Below, one piece after another: positions 42,613-50,760 of a DNA stretch of 64,000 bases. The stretch spans positions 60,093-124,092 of the forward strand of contig JAIEQC010000024.1 of NCBI GenBank assembly GCA_019748055.1, given 5' to 3'. Positions within the stretch are counted from its first letter, which is position 1; each line of letters begins with the position of its first letter. Made by a program: the position numbers and the translations under genes. The DNA is from Caulobacteraceae bacterium (GTDB taxonomy: Bacteria; Pseudomonadota; Alphaproteobacteria; Caulobacterales; Caulobacteraceae). The notes under the pieces are model-generated. The model searched no databases and was not told the origin of the DNA. It worked only from the letters and a program-made list of their open reading frames with translations.

Positions 42613-43064
42613 CCAAGCCCAGCGAACTGCAGTCCCTGATCGGCCAGGAGGTCGGCGTCAGCCGTTGGTTCGCGGTCGATCAGGCCCGGATCGACGCCTT
42701 CGCGAAGATCACCGAGGACGAGCAGTTCATCCACGTCGATCCGGAGGCGGCGAAGGCCACGCCGTTCGGCGGCACGATCGCCCACGGCTTCCTGACCCTC
42801 AGCCTCGCCTCGGCCATGAGCTATGACGCGGTCAAGCCGTTGGAGGGCGTGGTGATGGGCGTCAACTACGGCTTCGACAAGCTGCGCTTCCTCGCACCCG
42901 TGCCTGCCGGATCGAAGGTGCGCGGGCGGTTCAAGCTTCTGTCCGCCGAGGACAAGGGCGGCGGTCGGTGGCTGCTGAAGCACGAACTCACGGTCGAGAT
43001 CGAGAGCGCCGACAAGCCGGCCCTGATCGCGGAATGGCTGGGGATGCAGGTGGTGGCCGCCTAG
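42609..43064 (+). CDS. MaoC family dehydratase (R-specific enoyl-CoA hydratase type)
   Basis: The 151-residue hot-dog-fold protein has the hydratase motif DEQFIHVDPEAAKATPFGGT (catalytic Asp/His, about 37-42) and TIAHGFLTLSL, typical of single-domain MaoC proteins that hydrate enoyl-CoAs to (R)-3-hydroxyacyl-CoAs. FRFLAPV-like LRFLAPVPAGSKVRGRF is also conserved. It overlaps the PLP dehydratase gene by 4 nt, an unusual pairing without an obvious common pathway. The convergent sugar oxidoreductase gene ends 4 nt away. Confidence 0.91.
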   Translation: MTKPSELQSLIGQEVGVSRWFAVDQARIDAFAKITEDEQFIHVDPEAAKATPFGGTIAHGFLTLSLASAMSYDAVKPLEGVVMGVNYGFDKLRFLAPVPAGSKVRGRFKLLSAEDKGGGRWLLKHELTVEIESADKPALIAEWLGMQVVAA

Positions 43065-43068
43065 ACGA

Positions 43069-44001
43069 TCATTCCCCCAGACACCTCAGCGCCACTTCCA
43101 GGTTCCGCAGCCCGTCCTCGCCGGTGACGGCCGGGGTCTCGCCGGTGCGGATGGCGTGGGCGAAGGCTTCCAGCTCCTTCTTCAGGGGCTCGTTGGGCCA
43201 GCTCATGACGCCGCGGGTGGAGTAGCTGCCGTCGGGCTGCTGGCCGAAGTATTCGGTGACCTGGCGGGTCATCAGGTCGGCGACCACGAACTTGTTGGGC
43301 GTGGCGACCTGCAGCGTGCGGGTCTTGTAGGGCGTCACCCAGTTGGTCGTGATGTGGGCGATCGCGCCGTTGGCCAGCCGGAACTGCAGCAGGGCCGTGT
43401 CCTCGCGCTCCGCCTTGGTGCGGGCCACCTGGGGCTGGACCTCGACGATCTCGCTGTCGGTCAGGTGGCGGATGATGTCGATGTCGTGGACGGCCAGGTC
43501 GATCACCACGCCGACCTCGCCCATGCGCGGCGGAAAGGGGCCCACGCGGGTGATCTGGATGGAGATGATCTGCTCGTCGGCCACCGCGCGCTTGACCGCC
43601 TCGACCGCCGGGTTGAAGCGCTCGACCTGACCGACCATCAGCACGCGGTCGTTGGCCTTCGCCGCGTCGATCAGGCGCTGGGCGTCGGCCACGGTCGCCG
43701 CGATCGGCTTCTCGACCAGCACGTGGACGCCCTTCTCCAGCAGGGCCACGCCCACGTCGGCGTGGGTGCGATTGGGCGTCGAGATGACCGCCGCGTCCAG
43801 GCCGGCGTCCGCGAAGGCCTCGACCGTGTCCACGCCGGTCGCCCCGTAGACCTCCGCCACGCCTCTGGCCGTCACGGCGTCGGCGTCGAAGACGTGGGTC
43901 AGGTCGAAGTCGCGGATGTCGGACAGGACGCGCGCGTGGTTGCGGCCCATGACGCCGGCGCCGGCGACGCCGACCTTCAGGGGGGCGGAATGTGTGGTCA
44001 T
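43069..44001 (-). CDS. Gfo/Idh/MocA family oxidoreductase (WbpB-like)
   Basis: The 310-residue protein has an N-terminal Rossmann motif VGVAGAGVMGRNHARVL (about 9-25), the family lysine motif VLVEKPIAATVADAQ (about 93-107), and GEVGVVIDLAVHDIDIIRHL in the substrate domain. With the adjacent WbpE-like aminotransferase, it is likely a UDP-sugar 3-dehydrogenase acting before transamination in synthesis of a 3-amino sugar for surface polysaccharide. The gene is 16 nt downstream of the aminotransferase on the same strand. The usual third gene, an acetyltransferase (WbpD), is not in this neighbourhood. Confidence 0.87.
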   Translation of the reverse strand: MTTHSAPLKVGVAGAGVMGRNHARVLSDIRDFDLTHVFDADAVTARGVAEVYGATGVDTVEAFADAGLDAAVISTPNRTHADVGVALLEKGVHVLVEKPIAATVADAQRLIDAAKANDRVLMVGQVERFNPAVEAVKRAVADEQIISIQITRVGPFPPRMGEVGVVIDLAVHDIDIIRHLTDSEIVEVQPQVARTKAEREDTALLQFRLANGAIAHITTNWVTPYKTRTLQVATPNKFVVADLMTRQVTEYFGQQPDGSYSTRGVMSWPNEPLKKELEAFAHAIRTGETPAVTGEDGLRNLEVALRCLGE

Positions 44002-44017
44002 GCCGACCCTTCTAGCC

Positions 44018-45184
44018 TCAGCCGGCGAAGCTGGCGACCGCGGCGACGACCTTGTCCTGGGTCGCTTCGTCGAGGTCGGCGTGCATGGGCAGGCTGATCA
44101 CCACGTCCTTGAGCCGTTCGGTCACCGGCAGACCGCCCGCGCCCTGCGGGAAACGCGCATAGGCCGGCTGGAGGTGCAACGGGATCGGATAGTAGACGGC
44201 GGTCGGCACGCCCTGGGCCTTCAGGTGCGCGGCCAGGCCGTCGCGGTTCTCGTGCTCGATCGTGTACTGGGCCCAGTTGGACACGTTGCCGGCCGGCACG
44301 CGCGGCACGGCGGTCACGTGCGGGGCCAGAAGCTCATTGTAGCGGGCCGCGATGCGGTTCCGCCATTCGATCTCCTGCGGATAGACCTTCAGCTTCTCGA
44401 TCAGGATCGCGGCCTGGATGGTGTCCAGGCGGCTGTTCATGCCGATGCGCATGGCGAGGTATTTGGGGTCGTGCTCGAAGGCGGCTGCGCCGGCTTTCAG
44501 ATCCTTGGCCACGACCTTTCCGTGGACGCGCAGGCTGTCCATCTCCTGGGCCAGATCCTCGTCGTCGGTCAGGACCGCGCCGCCGTCGCCGTAGCAGCCC
44601 AGCGGCTTGGCGGGGAAGAAGCTGGCGGTGGTGACGTCGGCCCATTTGATGGGGTGATCGCCCTCGATGGTGCAGCCGAAGCCCTGGGCCGAATCCGAGA
44701 TCAGCTTCATGCCGTGGCGGTCGCAGACGGCCTTGATGGCTGGATAGTCCGCGGGCTGACCGAACAGGTCGACGGCGATGACGACCTTGGGCGTCAGCTT
44801 GCCCTCGGCCTTCACCGCGGCCACGGCGGCCTCCAGCTTGACCGGATCCATGTTGTAGGTGTCGGGGTCGACGTCCACGAAGATCGGCGTGGCGCCCAGC
44901 CAGGGCACGATCTCGCCGGTGGCGGTGAAGGTGAAGCTGGGCACGAAGACCGCGTCGCCGGTGCGTATGCCCCAGGCGATGAGCGGCAGGATCAGGGCGT
45001 CCGTGCCGTTGGCGCAGCCCAGGGCATGCTTCGCCTGGCCGAAAGCCGCCAGCTCTTCCTCGAACTGCTTGACCTGCGGACCCATGACCCAAGCCCCCCC
45101 GGTCACGGCGTCCTGGACCGCCGCCTCGATGGCGCCGTTCAGGCGAAGGCGCTGGGCCTGCAGGTCGATGAAGGCGATCGTCAT
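44018..45184 (-). CDS. DegT/DnrJ/EryC1/StrS aminotransferase (WbpE-like)
   Basis: The 388-residue PLP enzyme aminates a 3-keto nucleotide sugar. It has GGAWVMGPQVKQFEEELAAF, ANGTDALILPLIAWGIRTGD, ISDSAQGFGCTIEG and the PLP-lysine segment SFFPAKPLGCYGDGGAV (about Lys188), which matches the WbpE branch closely. HMPKYLAMRIGMNSRLD-like PKYLAMRIGMNSRLDTIQAA follows. I start at MTIAFIDLQAQ (45184), not the in-frame upstream codon. A well-formed housekeeping promoter lies 28-56 nt upstream. It forms a two-gene unit with the Gfo/Idh/MocA gene, feeding O-antigen or other surface glycan. Confidence 0.93.
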   Translation of the reverse strand: MTIAFIDLQAQRLRLNGAIEAAVQDAVTGGAWVMGPQVKQFEEELAAFGQAKHALGCANGTDALILPLIAWGIRTGDAVFVPSFTFTATGEIVPWLGATPIFVDVDPDTYNMDPVKLEAAVAAVKAEGKLTPKVVIAVDLFGQPADYPAIKAVCDRHGMKLISDSAQGFGCTIEGDHPIKWADVTTASFFPAKPLGCYGDGGAVLTDDEDLAQEMDSLRVHGKVVAKDLKAGAAAFEHDPKYLAMRIGMNSRLDTIQAAILIEKLKVYPQEIEWRNRIAARYNELLAPHVTAVPRVPAGNVSNWAQYTIEHENRDGLAAHLKAQGVPTAVYYPIPLHLQPAYARFPQGAGGLPVTERLKDVVISLPMHADLDEATQDKVVAAVASFAG

Positions 45185-45211
45185 GCCGGAAGTCTCCAAG
45201 GTTCCGGCGCG

Positions 45212-45290
45212 GCTATAGCGAACCGGGTTCCGCCCGCCAAATCCGGAGGCGTCACATCGCGTTGCGGGTTGCAACGGTCCGGGCTAGGAC
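45212..45290. promoter_or_regulatory. Divergent promoters for the aminotransferase and the GmhB-like gene
   Basis: Minus strand: TTGGCGG (45240-45234), 14-nt spacer, GCTATAGC (45219-45212), an excellent match to TTGaCgS-N14-GCTANAWC, driving the aminotransferase. Plus strand: TTGCGGG (45262-45268), 14-nt spacer, GCTAGGAC (45283-45290), driving the GmhB-like gene and placing its transcript start near 45297. The -35 elements are about 22 bp apart, so the two polymerases could interfere. Confidence 0.6.
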
Positions 45291-45326
45291 CGGTGCGCCG
45301 CGCGGTGCGGCGTGAGGGCGTAGAGT

Positions 45327-45851
45327 TTGCAGTCGACCGACGCGGCGGTGGTTCCCGCCGCCTTTCTGGATCGAGACGGCGTCCTGATCGAGGACGTGGG
45401 CTATCCGCATCGTGAGGATCAGCTGCGCTTCATGCCGGGCGCCGCCGAGGCGGTCCGGCGGCTGAACCGGCTGGGCTACTTCTGCGTCATCGTGACGAAC
45501 CAGTCCGGCGTGGCGCGCGGCATGTTCTCGCTGGACCAGATGCATGCGTTCAACGCCCTGATCGTGCGGCGGCTGGCGGCCAGGGGCGGGGTCATCGGCG
45601 CGGTCTATGCCTGCCCCTACCACGCCGAGGCGACCGTCGACGAATGGCGGCATCCCGACCATCCGGAACGCAAGCCCAACCCCGGCATGATCCTGCGCGC
45701 CATGGCCGAGCACCGCATCGACCAGTCCCGGTCCTTCATGATCGGCGACCAGCCCTCGGACCAGGAGGCGGCCCGCCGGGCGGGCATTCCGGGGTTCCGG
45801 TTCGACGGCGGCAACCTGGACGACTACGTCCACGAGCTGTTCGGCGGCTAG
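45327..45851 (+). CDS. GmhB-like HAD phosphatase (heptose-bisphosphatase family)
   Basis: The 174-residue protein has the HAD motifs FLDRDGVLIEDVGY (Asp nucleophile, about 14-27), VIVTNQSGVARG, RKPNPGM (motif III Lys) and FMIGDQPSDQEAA (motif IV). The zinc loop reads CPYHAEATVDEWRHPDHPERKP: the first Cys and His of GmhB are kept, but the second Cys pair is replaced by a His-rich HPDHP, a variant I recall in alphaproteobacteria. The start is uncertain: TTG at 45327 fits the predicted transcript start, GTG at 45348 is an alternative. It likely dephosphorylates a sugar bisphosphate for surface glycan; heptose is not certain. Confidence 0.85.
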   Translation: MQSTDAAVVPAAFLDRDGVLIEDVGYPHREDQLRFMPGAAEAVRRLNRLGYFCVIVTNQSGVARGMFSLDQMHAFNALIVRRLAARGGVIGAVYACPYHAEATVDEWRHPDHPERKPNPGMILRAMAEHRIDQSRSFMIGDQPSDQEAARRAGIPGFRFDGGNLDDYVHELFGG

Positions 45852-45882
45852 ATTTCAGCGAGCGATGAAATAGGGTGGGGCC

Positions 45883-46758
45883 ATGACCCAGCCCTACGTC
45901 GACCGCCGCTTCACCAGCCCCGACGGCCTGAACCTCTATGCCCGCGACTATGCGCCCGGCGCCGGCCAGACCAGGCTGCCGGTGATCGCCATCCACGGCC
46001 TGACGCGGAACTCCGCCGACTTCGGCGCCATCGCGCCGGAGCTGGCGCGCGCCGGCCGTCGCGTGCTGGCGGTGGACGTGCGCGGGCGCGGATTGTCCGA
46101 TCGCGCGCCGGATCCCATGACCTATCAGCCGGCGGTCTATGCGAAGGACGTGCTGGCCCTGATGGAGCAGGCGGGGATCGAGCGGGCGGTGTTCCTGGGC
46201 ACCTCCATGGGCGGGCTGATCACCATGGCGCTGGCCGCCATACGGTCGAAGGCGATCGCCGCCGCCATCATCAACGACGTGGGCCCGGAGGTGGCCAAGG
46301 AAGGCCTGGCCCGCATCGCCGCCTATGCCGGCCAGCCTGTCGACACGCCGACGTGGGCGGCCGCCGCGGAGTACGCGAAGCGGCACAACGCCGTCGCCCT
46401 GCCGCACTATTCCGACGCCGATTGGGACGCCTTCGCCCGCCGGGTCTTCCGTGAGGGGCCGGACGGCGCCCCGATTCTGGACTACGACCCCGACATCTCC
46501 GTGCCGATCAGGGCGATGGGCGCCAAGGGGCTGGTTCCCAATCTGTGGCCCATGTTCGGACGTCTGGCGAAGCACAGGCCGACCCTGCTGATCCGCGGGG
46601 CCACGTCCGACCTGCTGAGCCCGGAGATCGCCGGGAAGATGCGAAAGCGCGCGCCGAACATGGCCTATGCCGAGGTGTCCGAGGTTGGTCATGCCCCCAT
46701 GCTGGATGAGCCCGAGGCGAAGGCGGCGATCTTCCAGTTTCTGGCCGAGGCGCCCTGA
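45883..46758 (+). CDS. Alpha/beta hydrolase
   Basis: The 291-residue protein has no signal peptide and shows the complete fold-family signature: IAIHGLTRNSADFGAIAPEL (oxyanion HG), VDVRGRGLSDRAP, nucleophile Ser in FLGTSMGGLITM (about Ser106), Asp in IRGATSDLLS and His in EVGHAPMLDEP (about His272). It resembles esterases or C-C bond hydrolases of the RsbQ/MhpC type; substrate unknown. The ATG at 45883 follows the GmhB-like gene by 31 nt, so they may share a transcript. Its stop is followed by repeat copy B. Confidence 0.9.
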   Translation: MTQPYVDRRFTSPDGLNLYARDYAPGAGQTRLPVIAIHGLTRNSADFGAIAPELARAGRRVLAVDVRGRGLSDRAPDPMTYQPAVYAKDVLALMEQAGIERAVFLGTSMGGLITMALAAIRSKAIAAAIINDVGPEVAKEGLARIAAYAGQPVDTPTWAAAAEYAKRHNAVALPHYSDADWDAFARRVFREGPDGAPILDYDPDISVPIRAMGAKGLVPNLWPMFGRLAKHRPTLLIRGATSDLLSPEIAGKMRKRAPNMAYAEVSEVGHAPMLDEPEAKAAIFQFLAEAP

Positions 46759-46796
46759 AGCGACGCTCCGTGACAAGCAGGATGCACATCCGCGAA

Positions 46797-46895
46797 ATGT
46801 GCACTCCAAGAAAACAGGGTGCACATAGTGCACATTTTGAAATGACGGCGGCGACACCCGGTCAGCCTGGCACACGCCTGCGTCGGAAGCGGTCG
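46797..46895. repeat. Dispersed intergenic repeat, copy B
   Basis: Same block order as 2881-2964: ATGTGCACTCC, an AT-rich loop, GTGCACATAGTGCACATT, a longer variable middle, then GCCTGCGTCGGAAGCGGTCG. GTGCAC sits at 46799-46804, 46819-46824 and 46828-46833; the 9-bp step between the last two is identical to copy A and the first step is 20 instead of 19. The first pair still forms a hairpin with a different loop. Here it lies between convergent gene ends (alpha/beta hydrolase and nadE), so it is not a promoter for either. Confidence 0.75.
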
Positions 46896-46911
46896 TAGCG
46901 ACCGTCGACCG

Positions 46912-48960
46912 TCAGTCGGGCACGTTGGCCTCAAGCTCGTCGAGCCAGACCCTCGCGCTGGCGTCCGAGGGCGCGCGCCAGTCGCCGCGCGGGGACAGCG
47001 AGCCTCCCGTCACCACCTTCGGCCCATTGGGCAGGGCGGAGCGCTTGAACTGGCTGGTCTGGAAGAAGCGGATCAGGAACTTCCGCAGCCAGTGCTTGAT
47101 GGTGGCCAGATCGTATTCGACCTTCTCGTCGTCGGGCGTGCCGGCGGGCCATTGGCCGGCGCCTGCGTCCTTCCACGCCTGCCAGGCCAGGAAGGCGACC
47201 TTGGAGGGCGTGAAACCGTAGCGGCTGATATGGAACAGGAAGAAGTCGTTCAGGGCATAGGGACCGACGGTCTCCTCCGTCGACTGCATCTTCCCGTCCT
47301 TCGCCGGCACCAGCTCGGGCGAGATCTCGGTGTCCAGAATGGCGCGCAGGGTCGGGGTCGCCGCCTCGCCGACCAGCGCCGTGTCGGCGACCCATCGGAT
47401 CAGGTGGCGGATCAGGGTCTTGGGCACGCCCGAGTTCACGCCGTAGTGGCTCATGTGATCGCCGACGCCATAGGTGGCCCAGCCCAGCGCCAGCTCCGAC
47501 AGGTCGCCGGTCCCGACCACGAAGCCGCCGTGCAGGTTCGCCAGCCGGAACAGATAGTCGGTGCGCAGACCGGCCTGCACGTTCTCATAGGTCACGTCGT
47601 GCACCGCCTGCCCGTCGGCGGCGGGGTGGCCGATCTCCTTCAGCATCAGCTCGGCGGTCGGCCGGATGTCCAGCTCCTCGGCCGTCACCCCCAGCGCCGT
47701 CATCAGCGCCCAGGCGTTGGACTTCGTGCCGTCCGAGGTGGCGAAGCCCGGCATGGTGTAGGCCCGGATGCCGGTCCTCGGCAGGTTCAGCCGGTCGAAG
47801 GCGCGGCAGCAGACCAGCAGCGCCTGCGTCGAATCCAGCCCGCCCGACACGCCGATGACGACCGTCTCGCCGTTCGTCGCCTTCAGCCGCCGCATCAGGC
47901 CCTGCACCTGGATGTTGAAGGCCTCGAAACAGTCCTGGTCCAGCCGCGCCGGGTCGTCGGGCACGAAGGGGAAGCGGTCCAGCGGGCGGCGGAGGTCGGC
48001 GGGCGCCGTCCCTTCTTGCATCCGGAAGCCCAGACGGATGAAGCCCTCCTCGTCCGCCTCGGCGCCGGAGCAGTCGGCGAAGGTGCCGTTGCGCAGCCTT
48101 TCCTGCCCGATGCGATCAAGATCGACGTCGACCACGGTCAGGTGGCTCTCCATCGCGAACCGATCGCCAGACGCCAGACACTGGCCGAGTTCGTGGGCCA
48201 TGGCCTGACCATCCCAGGCCAGGTCGGTCGTGCTTTCTCCCCAGCCTGAGGCGGTGAACACATAGGCCGCCGCCGCACGTGCCGACTGGCTGGCGCAAAG
48301 CATGGCCCGCTCGTCGGCCTTGCCGATCACGACATTGGAGGCCGAAAGGTTCAGCAACAGGCGGGCCCCCGCCAGGGCTTGCCGCGTCGACGGGGGCAGG
48401 GGCGCCCAGAAGTCCTCGCAGATCTCCACGCCGAAGATGAAGTCCGGACGGTCGTCGGCCTCGAACAGCAGCCGCGTCCCGACCCAGCCGTCGCGTCCTC
48501 CGATGCGGATCGTCTCGGCGCCTATGTCGTCGCCGGATGAGAACCAGCGCTTCTCATAATACTCGCGATAGTTCGGAAGGTATGACTTGGGGGTGGCCCC
48601 CACGACGTCGCCGTTCGCCAGAACGACGCCGCAGTTCAGAAGCCGGTCACCATGCCGCAACGGGGCCCCGACCACGGCCACAAGACCCGCCGCCTTCGCC
48701 GCCTCGGCCACCCTCAGAACCTGCCGCTCGACTTCGTCCAGCAGGGCCGCCTGCATGTGCAGATCGTCGATGGCGTAGCCGGTCAGGCTCAATTCCGGAA
48801 AGACGATCAGATCCGCGCCCTCGGCCGCCGCCGCCTGGATCAGGCGCAGGTGCTCATCGGCATTGGCCACCGGGTCGGCGGTGTGCACCACCGGGGTCGC
48901 GGCGGCCACGCGGACGAAGCCGTGGGTGCGCGGGCTGAAGAAGGGGTGGGTGCTGGCCAT
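46912..48960 (-). CDS. nadE: Glutamine-dependent NAD+ synthetase
   Basis: NadE amidates nicotinic acid adenine dinucleotide to NAD+, taking ammonia from glutamine. The 682-residue protein has both domains: an N-terminal nitrilase-type glutaminase with Glu in VFPELSLTGYA (about 57), Lys in TPKSYLPNYREYYEKRW (about 126) and Cys in FGVEICEDFW (about 179), and a C-terminal synthetase with the PP-loop VIGVSGGLDSTQALL (about 365-379) and GTGDLSELALGWATYGVGDH. The start MASTHPFFSPRTHGF (48960) is normal for the long family. An inverted-repeat element separates it from divergent ftsY. It ends close to repeat copy B. Confidence 0.96.
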   Translation of the reverse strand: MASTHPFFSPRTHGFVRVAAATPVVHTADPVANADEHLRLIQAAAAEGADLIVFPELSLTGYAIDDLHMQAALLDEVERQVLRVAEAAKAAGLVAVVGAPLRHGDRLLNCGVVLANGDVVGATPKSYLPNYREYYEKRWFSSGDDIGAETIRIGGRDGWVGTRLLFEADDRPDFIFGVEICEDFWAPLPPSTRQALAGARLLLNLSASNVVIGKADERAMLCASQSARAAAAYVFTASGWGESTTDLAWDGQAMAHELGQCLASGDRFAMESHLTVVDVDLDRIGQERLRNGTFADCSGAEADEEGFIRLGFRMQEGTAPADLRRPLDRFPFVPDDPARLDQDCFEAFNIQVQGLMRRLKATNGETVVIGVSGGLDSTQALLVCCRAFDRLNLPRTGIRAYTMPGFATSDGTKSNAWALMTALGVTAEELDIRPTAELMLKEIGHPAADGQAVHDVTYENVQAGLRTDYLFRLANLHGGFVVGTGDLSELALGWATYGVGDHMSHYGVNSGVPKTLIRHLIRWVADTALVGEAATPTLRAILDTEISPELVPAKDGKMQSTEETVGPYALNDFFLFHISRYGFTPSKVAFLAWQAWKDAGAGQWPAGTPDDEKVEYDLATIKHWLRKFLIRFFQTSQFKRSALPNGPKVVTGGSLSPRGDWRAPSDASARVWLDELEANVPD

Positions 48961-48969
48961 CGATCCATT

Positions 48970-49099
48970 CCGCTCATCCCGGCGAAAGCCGGGACCCAGT
49001 GAGAACCGCGCGCTCCGGCGTGGGATCACCGCCTGTGCTCATACAGGGATGAACGGTTCGTCCAAAGAACGGGGTCCCGGCTTTCGCCGGGATGAGCGG
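48970..49099. repeat. Inverted-repeat element with perfect 28-bp arms
   Basis: The arms at 48970-48997 and 49072-49099 are exact reverse complements (left arm starts CCGCTCATCCCGGCGAAAGC, right arm ends GCCGGGATGAGCGG). Each arm contains its own CCCGGC-GAAA-GCCGGG-type hairpin (TCCCGGCGAAAGCCGGGA). A 74-bp centre holds GAACGGTTCGTCCAAAGAAC next to the right arm. It fills the space between divergent nadE and ftsY starts. It looks like a dispersed palindromic element of alphaproteobacterial genomes rather than a dedicated promoter. Confidence 0.8.
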
Positions 49100-49117
49100 T
49101 AATATAGGGCAGTCAGC

Positions 49118-50059
49118 ATGACCGACGCACCCAAGAAGGGCTGGTTCTCCCGGCTGACGGAGGGCCTCAGCCGCTCCTCGAAGCAGATGACCGAGCAGGT
49201 CGTCTCGGCCTTCGTGAAGGAGCCGCTCAGCGAGGCCGCGCTGGAGGGGCTGGAGGAGCACCTGCTGGAAAGCGACCTGGGCCCCGCCGCCACAGACCGC
49301 ATCGTCGCCCGTTTCCGCGACCTGCGCTTCAACGCGGGGGCGAACGAGCGCGAGGTGAAGGAGGCGCTGGCCGACGCCGTGCACGCCGAACTCGTGAACC
49401 ACGAGGCGCGCTACGAGCCGCTGTCCGGACCCAGGCCGTTCGTGACCCTGTTCGTCGGCGTGAACGGCTCGGGCAAGACCACGACGCTGGGCAAGATCGC
49501 CGCCGACCTCACGGGGCAGGGCGCCAAGGTCATGATCGTGGCCTGCGACACCTTCCGCGCCGCCGCCCGCGAACAGTTGAAGGTCTGGGCCGAGCGGTCG
49601 GGCGCGACGTTCGAGAGCCGCCGCGACGGCGCCGACGCCGCGGGGCTCGCCTTCGACGCCTACACGCGGGCGAAGGCCGAAGAGTTCGACGTCGTGCTGA
49701 TCGACACCGCCGGGCGCCTGCAGAACAAATCCGCCCTGATGGATGAGCTGCTGAAGATCGTGCGCGTGCTGAAGAAGGTCGATCCGGAAGCCCCGCACGA
49801 GACCCTGCTGGTGCTCGACGCCACGGTGGGCCGCAACGCCTTGGAGCAGGAGAAGATCTTCGGCCGCACCGCCTACGTCTCCGGCCTGGTGATGACCAAG
49901 CTGGACGGCACGGCGCGCGGCGGGGTGCTGGTCCCGGTGGCTCAGGCGTCGGACGCCCCGATCAAGCTGATCGGGGTGGGCGAGGGCATCGAGGATCTGC
50001 AACCCTTCGACGCGCGGGCCTTTTCGCGTTCGCTGGTCGGACTGGAGGACGCGGCGTGA
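49118..50059 (+). CDS. ftsY: Signal recognition particle receptor FtsY
   Basis: FtsY is the SRP receptor GTPase that docks ribosome-nascent chains at the membrane. The 313-residue protein has the N domain (about 1-95, ALEGLEEHLLESDLGPA) and the G domain: G1 FVGVNGSGKTTTLGKIA (about 109-125), CDTFRAAAREQLKVWAE, G3 LIDTAGRLQNK, G4 VMTKLDGTARGG and the closing GVGEGIEDLQPFDARAF. The acidic A domain of E. coli is absent, as is usual in short alphaproteobacterial forms. The 3' end overlaps yciB by GTGA. The ATG at 49118 lies just outside the palindromic element, which must therefore be in or near its promoter. Confidence 0.97.
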   Translation: MTDAPKKGWFSRLTEGLSRSSKQMTEQVVSAFVKEPLSEAALEGLEEHLLESDLGPAATDRIVARFRDLRFNAGANEREVKEALADAVHAELVNHEARYEPLSGPRPFVTLFVGVNGSGKTTTLGKIAADLTGQGAKVMIVACDTFRAAAREQLKVWAERSGATFESRRDGADAAGLAFDAYTRAKAEEFDVVLIDTAGRLQNKSALMDELLKIVRVLKKVDPEAPHETLLVLDATVGRNALEQEKIFGRTAYVSGLVMTKLDGTARGGVLVPVAQASDAPIKLIGVGEGIEDLQPFDARAFSRSLVGLEDAA

Positions 50060-50679
50060 GCGAGATGGCGAACAAGCCGGCGTCGACCGTGCGTCAGCTG
50101 GTGGATTTCGGGGCCCTGCTGGCCTTCATGGCGGCCTATGCCGTCAACCGGTTCGTGCGCGGACTGGAGGGGGATCAGGCCCTGGTGCAGGCGACCTGGG
50201 TGCTGGTCGGCGCCTCGGCGATCGCGCTTCTGGTCGGATGGATCGTGGAGCGGCGTCTGGCGCCGCTGCCGCTGCTGGCCGGCGGCTTCGCCCTGATCTT
50301 CGGCACGCTGACGCTGGTGTTCAACGACCCCGTCCTGCTGAAGCTTAAGCTGACGATCCAGAACGGCTTGCTGGCGGCGGTGCTGCTGGGCTCCCTGCCG
50401 TTCGGGAAGTATCCGTTCAAATACCTGCTGGAGAGCGCCTTCCGCCTGACGGAAGAAGGCTGGCGCGGCCTGACCCTGCGCTACGGCCTTTATTTCGGGG
50501 CGGTCGCCGTCGTGAACGAGGTGATCTGGCGCACCCAGAGCGACGACGTCTGGGTGGCGTTCCGCGGCGGGCTGTGGATCGCCTCGGCGGCCTTCGGCGT
50601 GTGGCAGGTGTTCTTCATCATGAAGCATCTGATCAAGGACGAGGACGTTCCGCCCACGGCGCCCGATCCCGGACTTTGA
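50056..50679 (+). CDS. yciB: Inner membrane-spanning protein YciB (septation protein A family)
   Basis: The 207-residue protein has about five to six membrane segments and family blocks LVDFGALLAFMAAYAVNRFV, TLVFNDPVLLKLKLTIQNGL (about 94-113), FGKYPFKYLLESAFRLTEEG WRGL region and VNEVIWRTQSDDVWVAFR. YciB contributes to cell-envelope integrity and division in enterobacteria; its mechanism is unsettled. The GTG start (VSEMANKP read with Met) overlaps the ftsY TGA. The ftsY-yciB order is common in alphaproteobacteria. An ATG four codons in is an alternative. Confidence 0.93.
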   Translation: MSEMANKPASTVRQLVDFGALLAFMAAYAVNRFVRGLEGDQALVQATWVLVGASAIALLVGWIVERRLAPLPLLAGGFALIFGTLTLVFNDPVLLKLKLTIQNGLLAAVLLGSLPFGKYPFKYLLESAFRLTEEGWRGLTLRYGLYFGAVAVVNEVIWRTQSDDVWVAFRGGLWIASAAFGVWQVFFIMKHLIKDEDVPPTAPDPGL

Positions 50680-50760
50680 TCTTTCCGCGGTTCGTCCGTC
50701 GTCAAACCGTAAAACGCGACTGCTACCCCTTGCACGACTCGGGGTTCAGGGGTGTGCGTC

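Noticed and set aside
46797..46895. A short peptide gene encoded by the dispersed repeat (MCTP... on the plus strand in both copies)
   Set aside because: The spacing between blocks differs by a non-multiple of three between copies, so the reading frame is not conserved.
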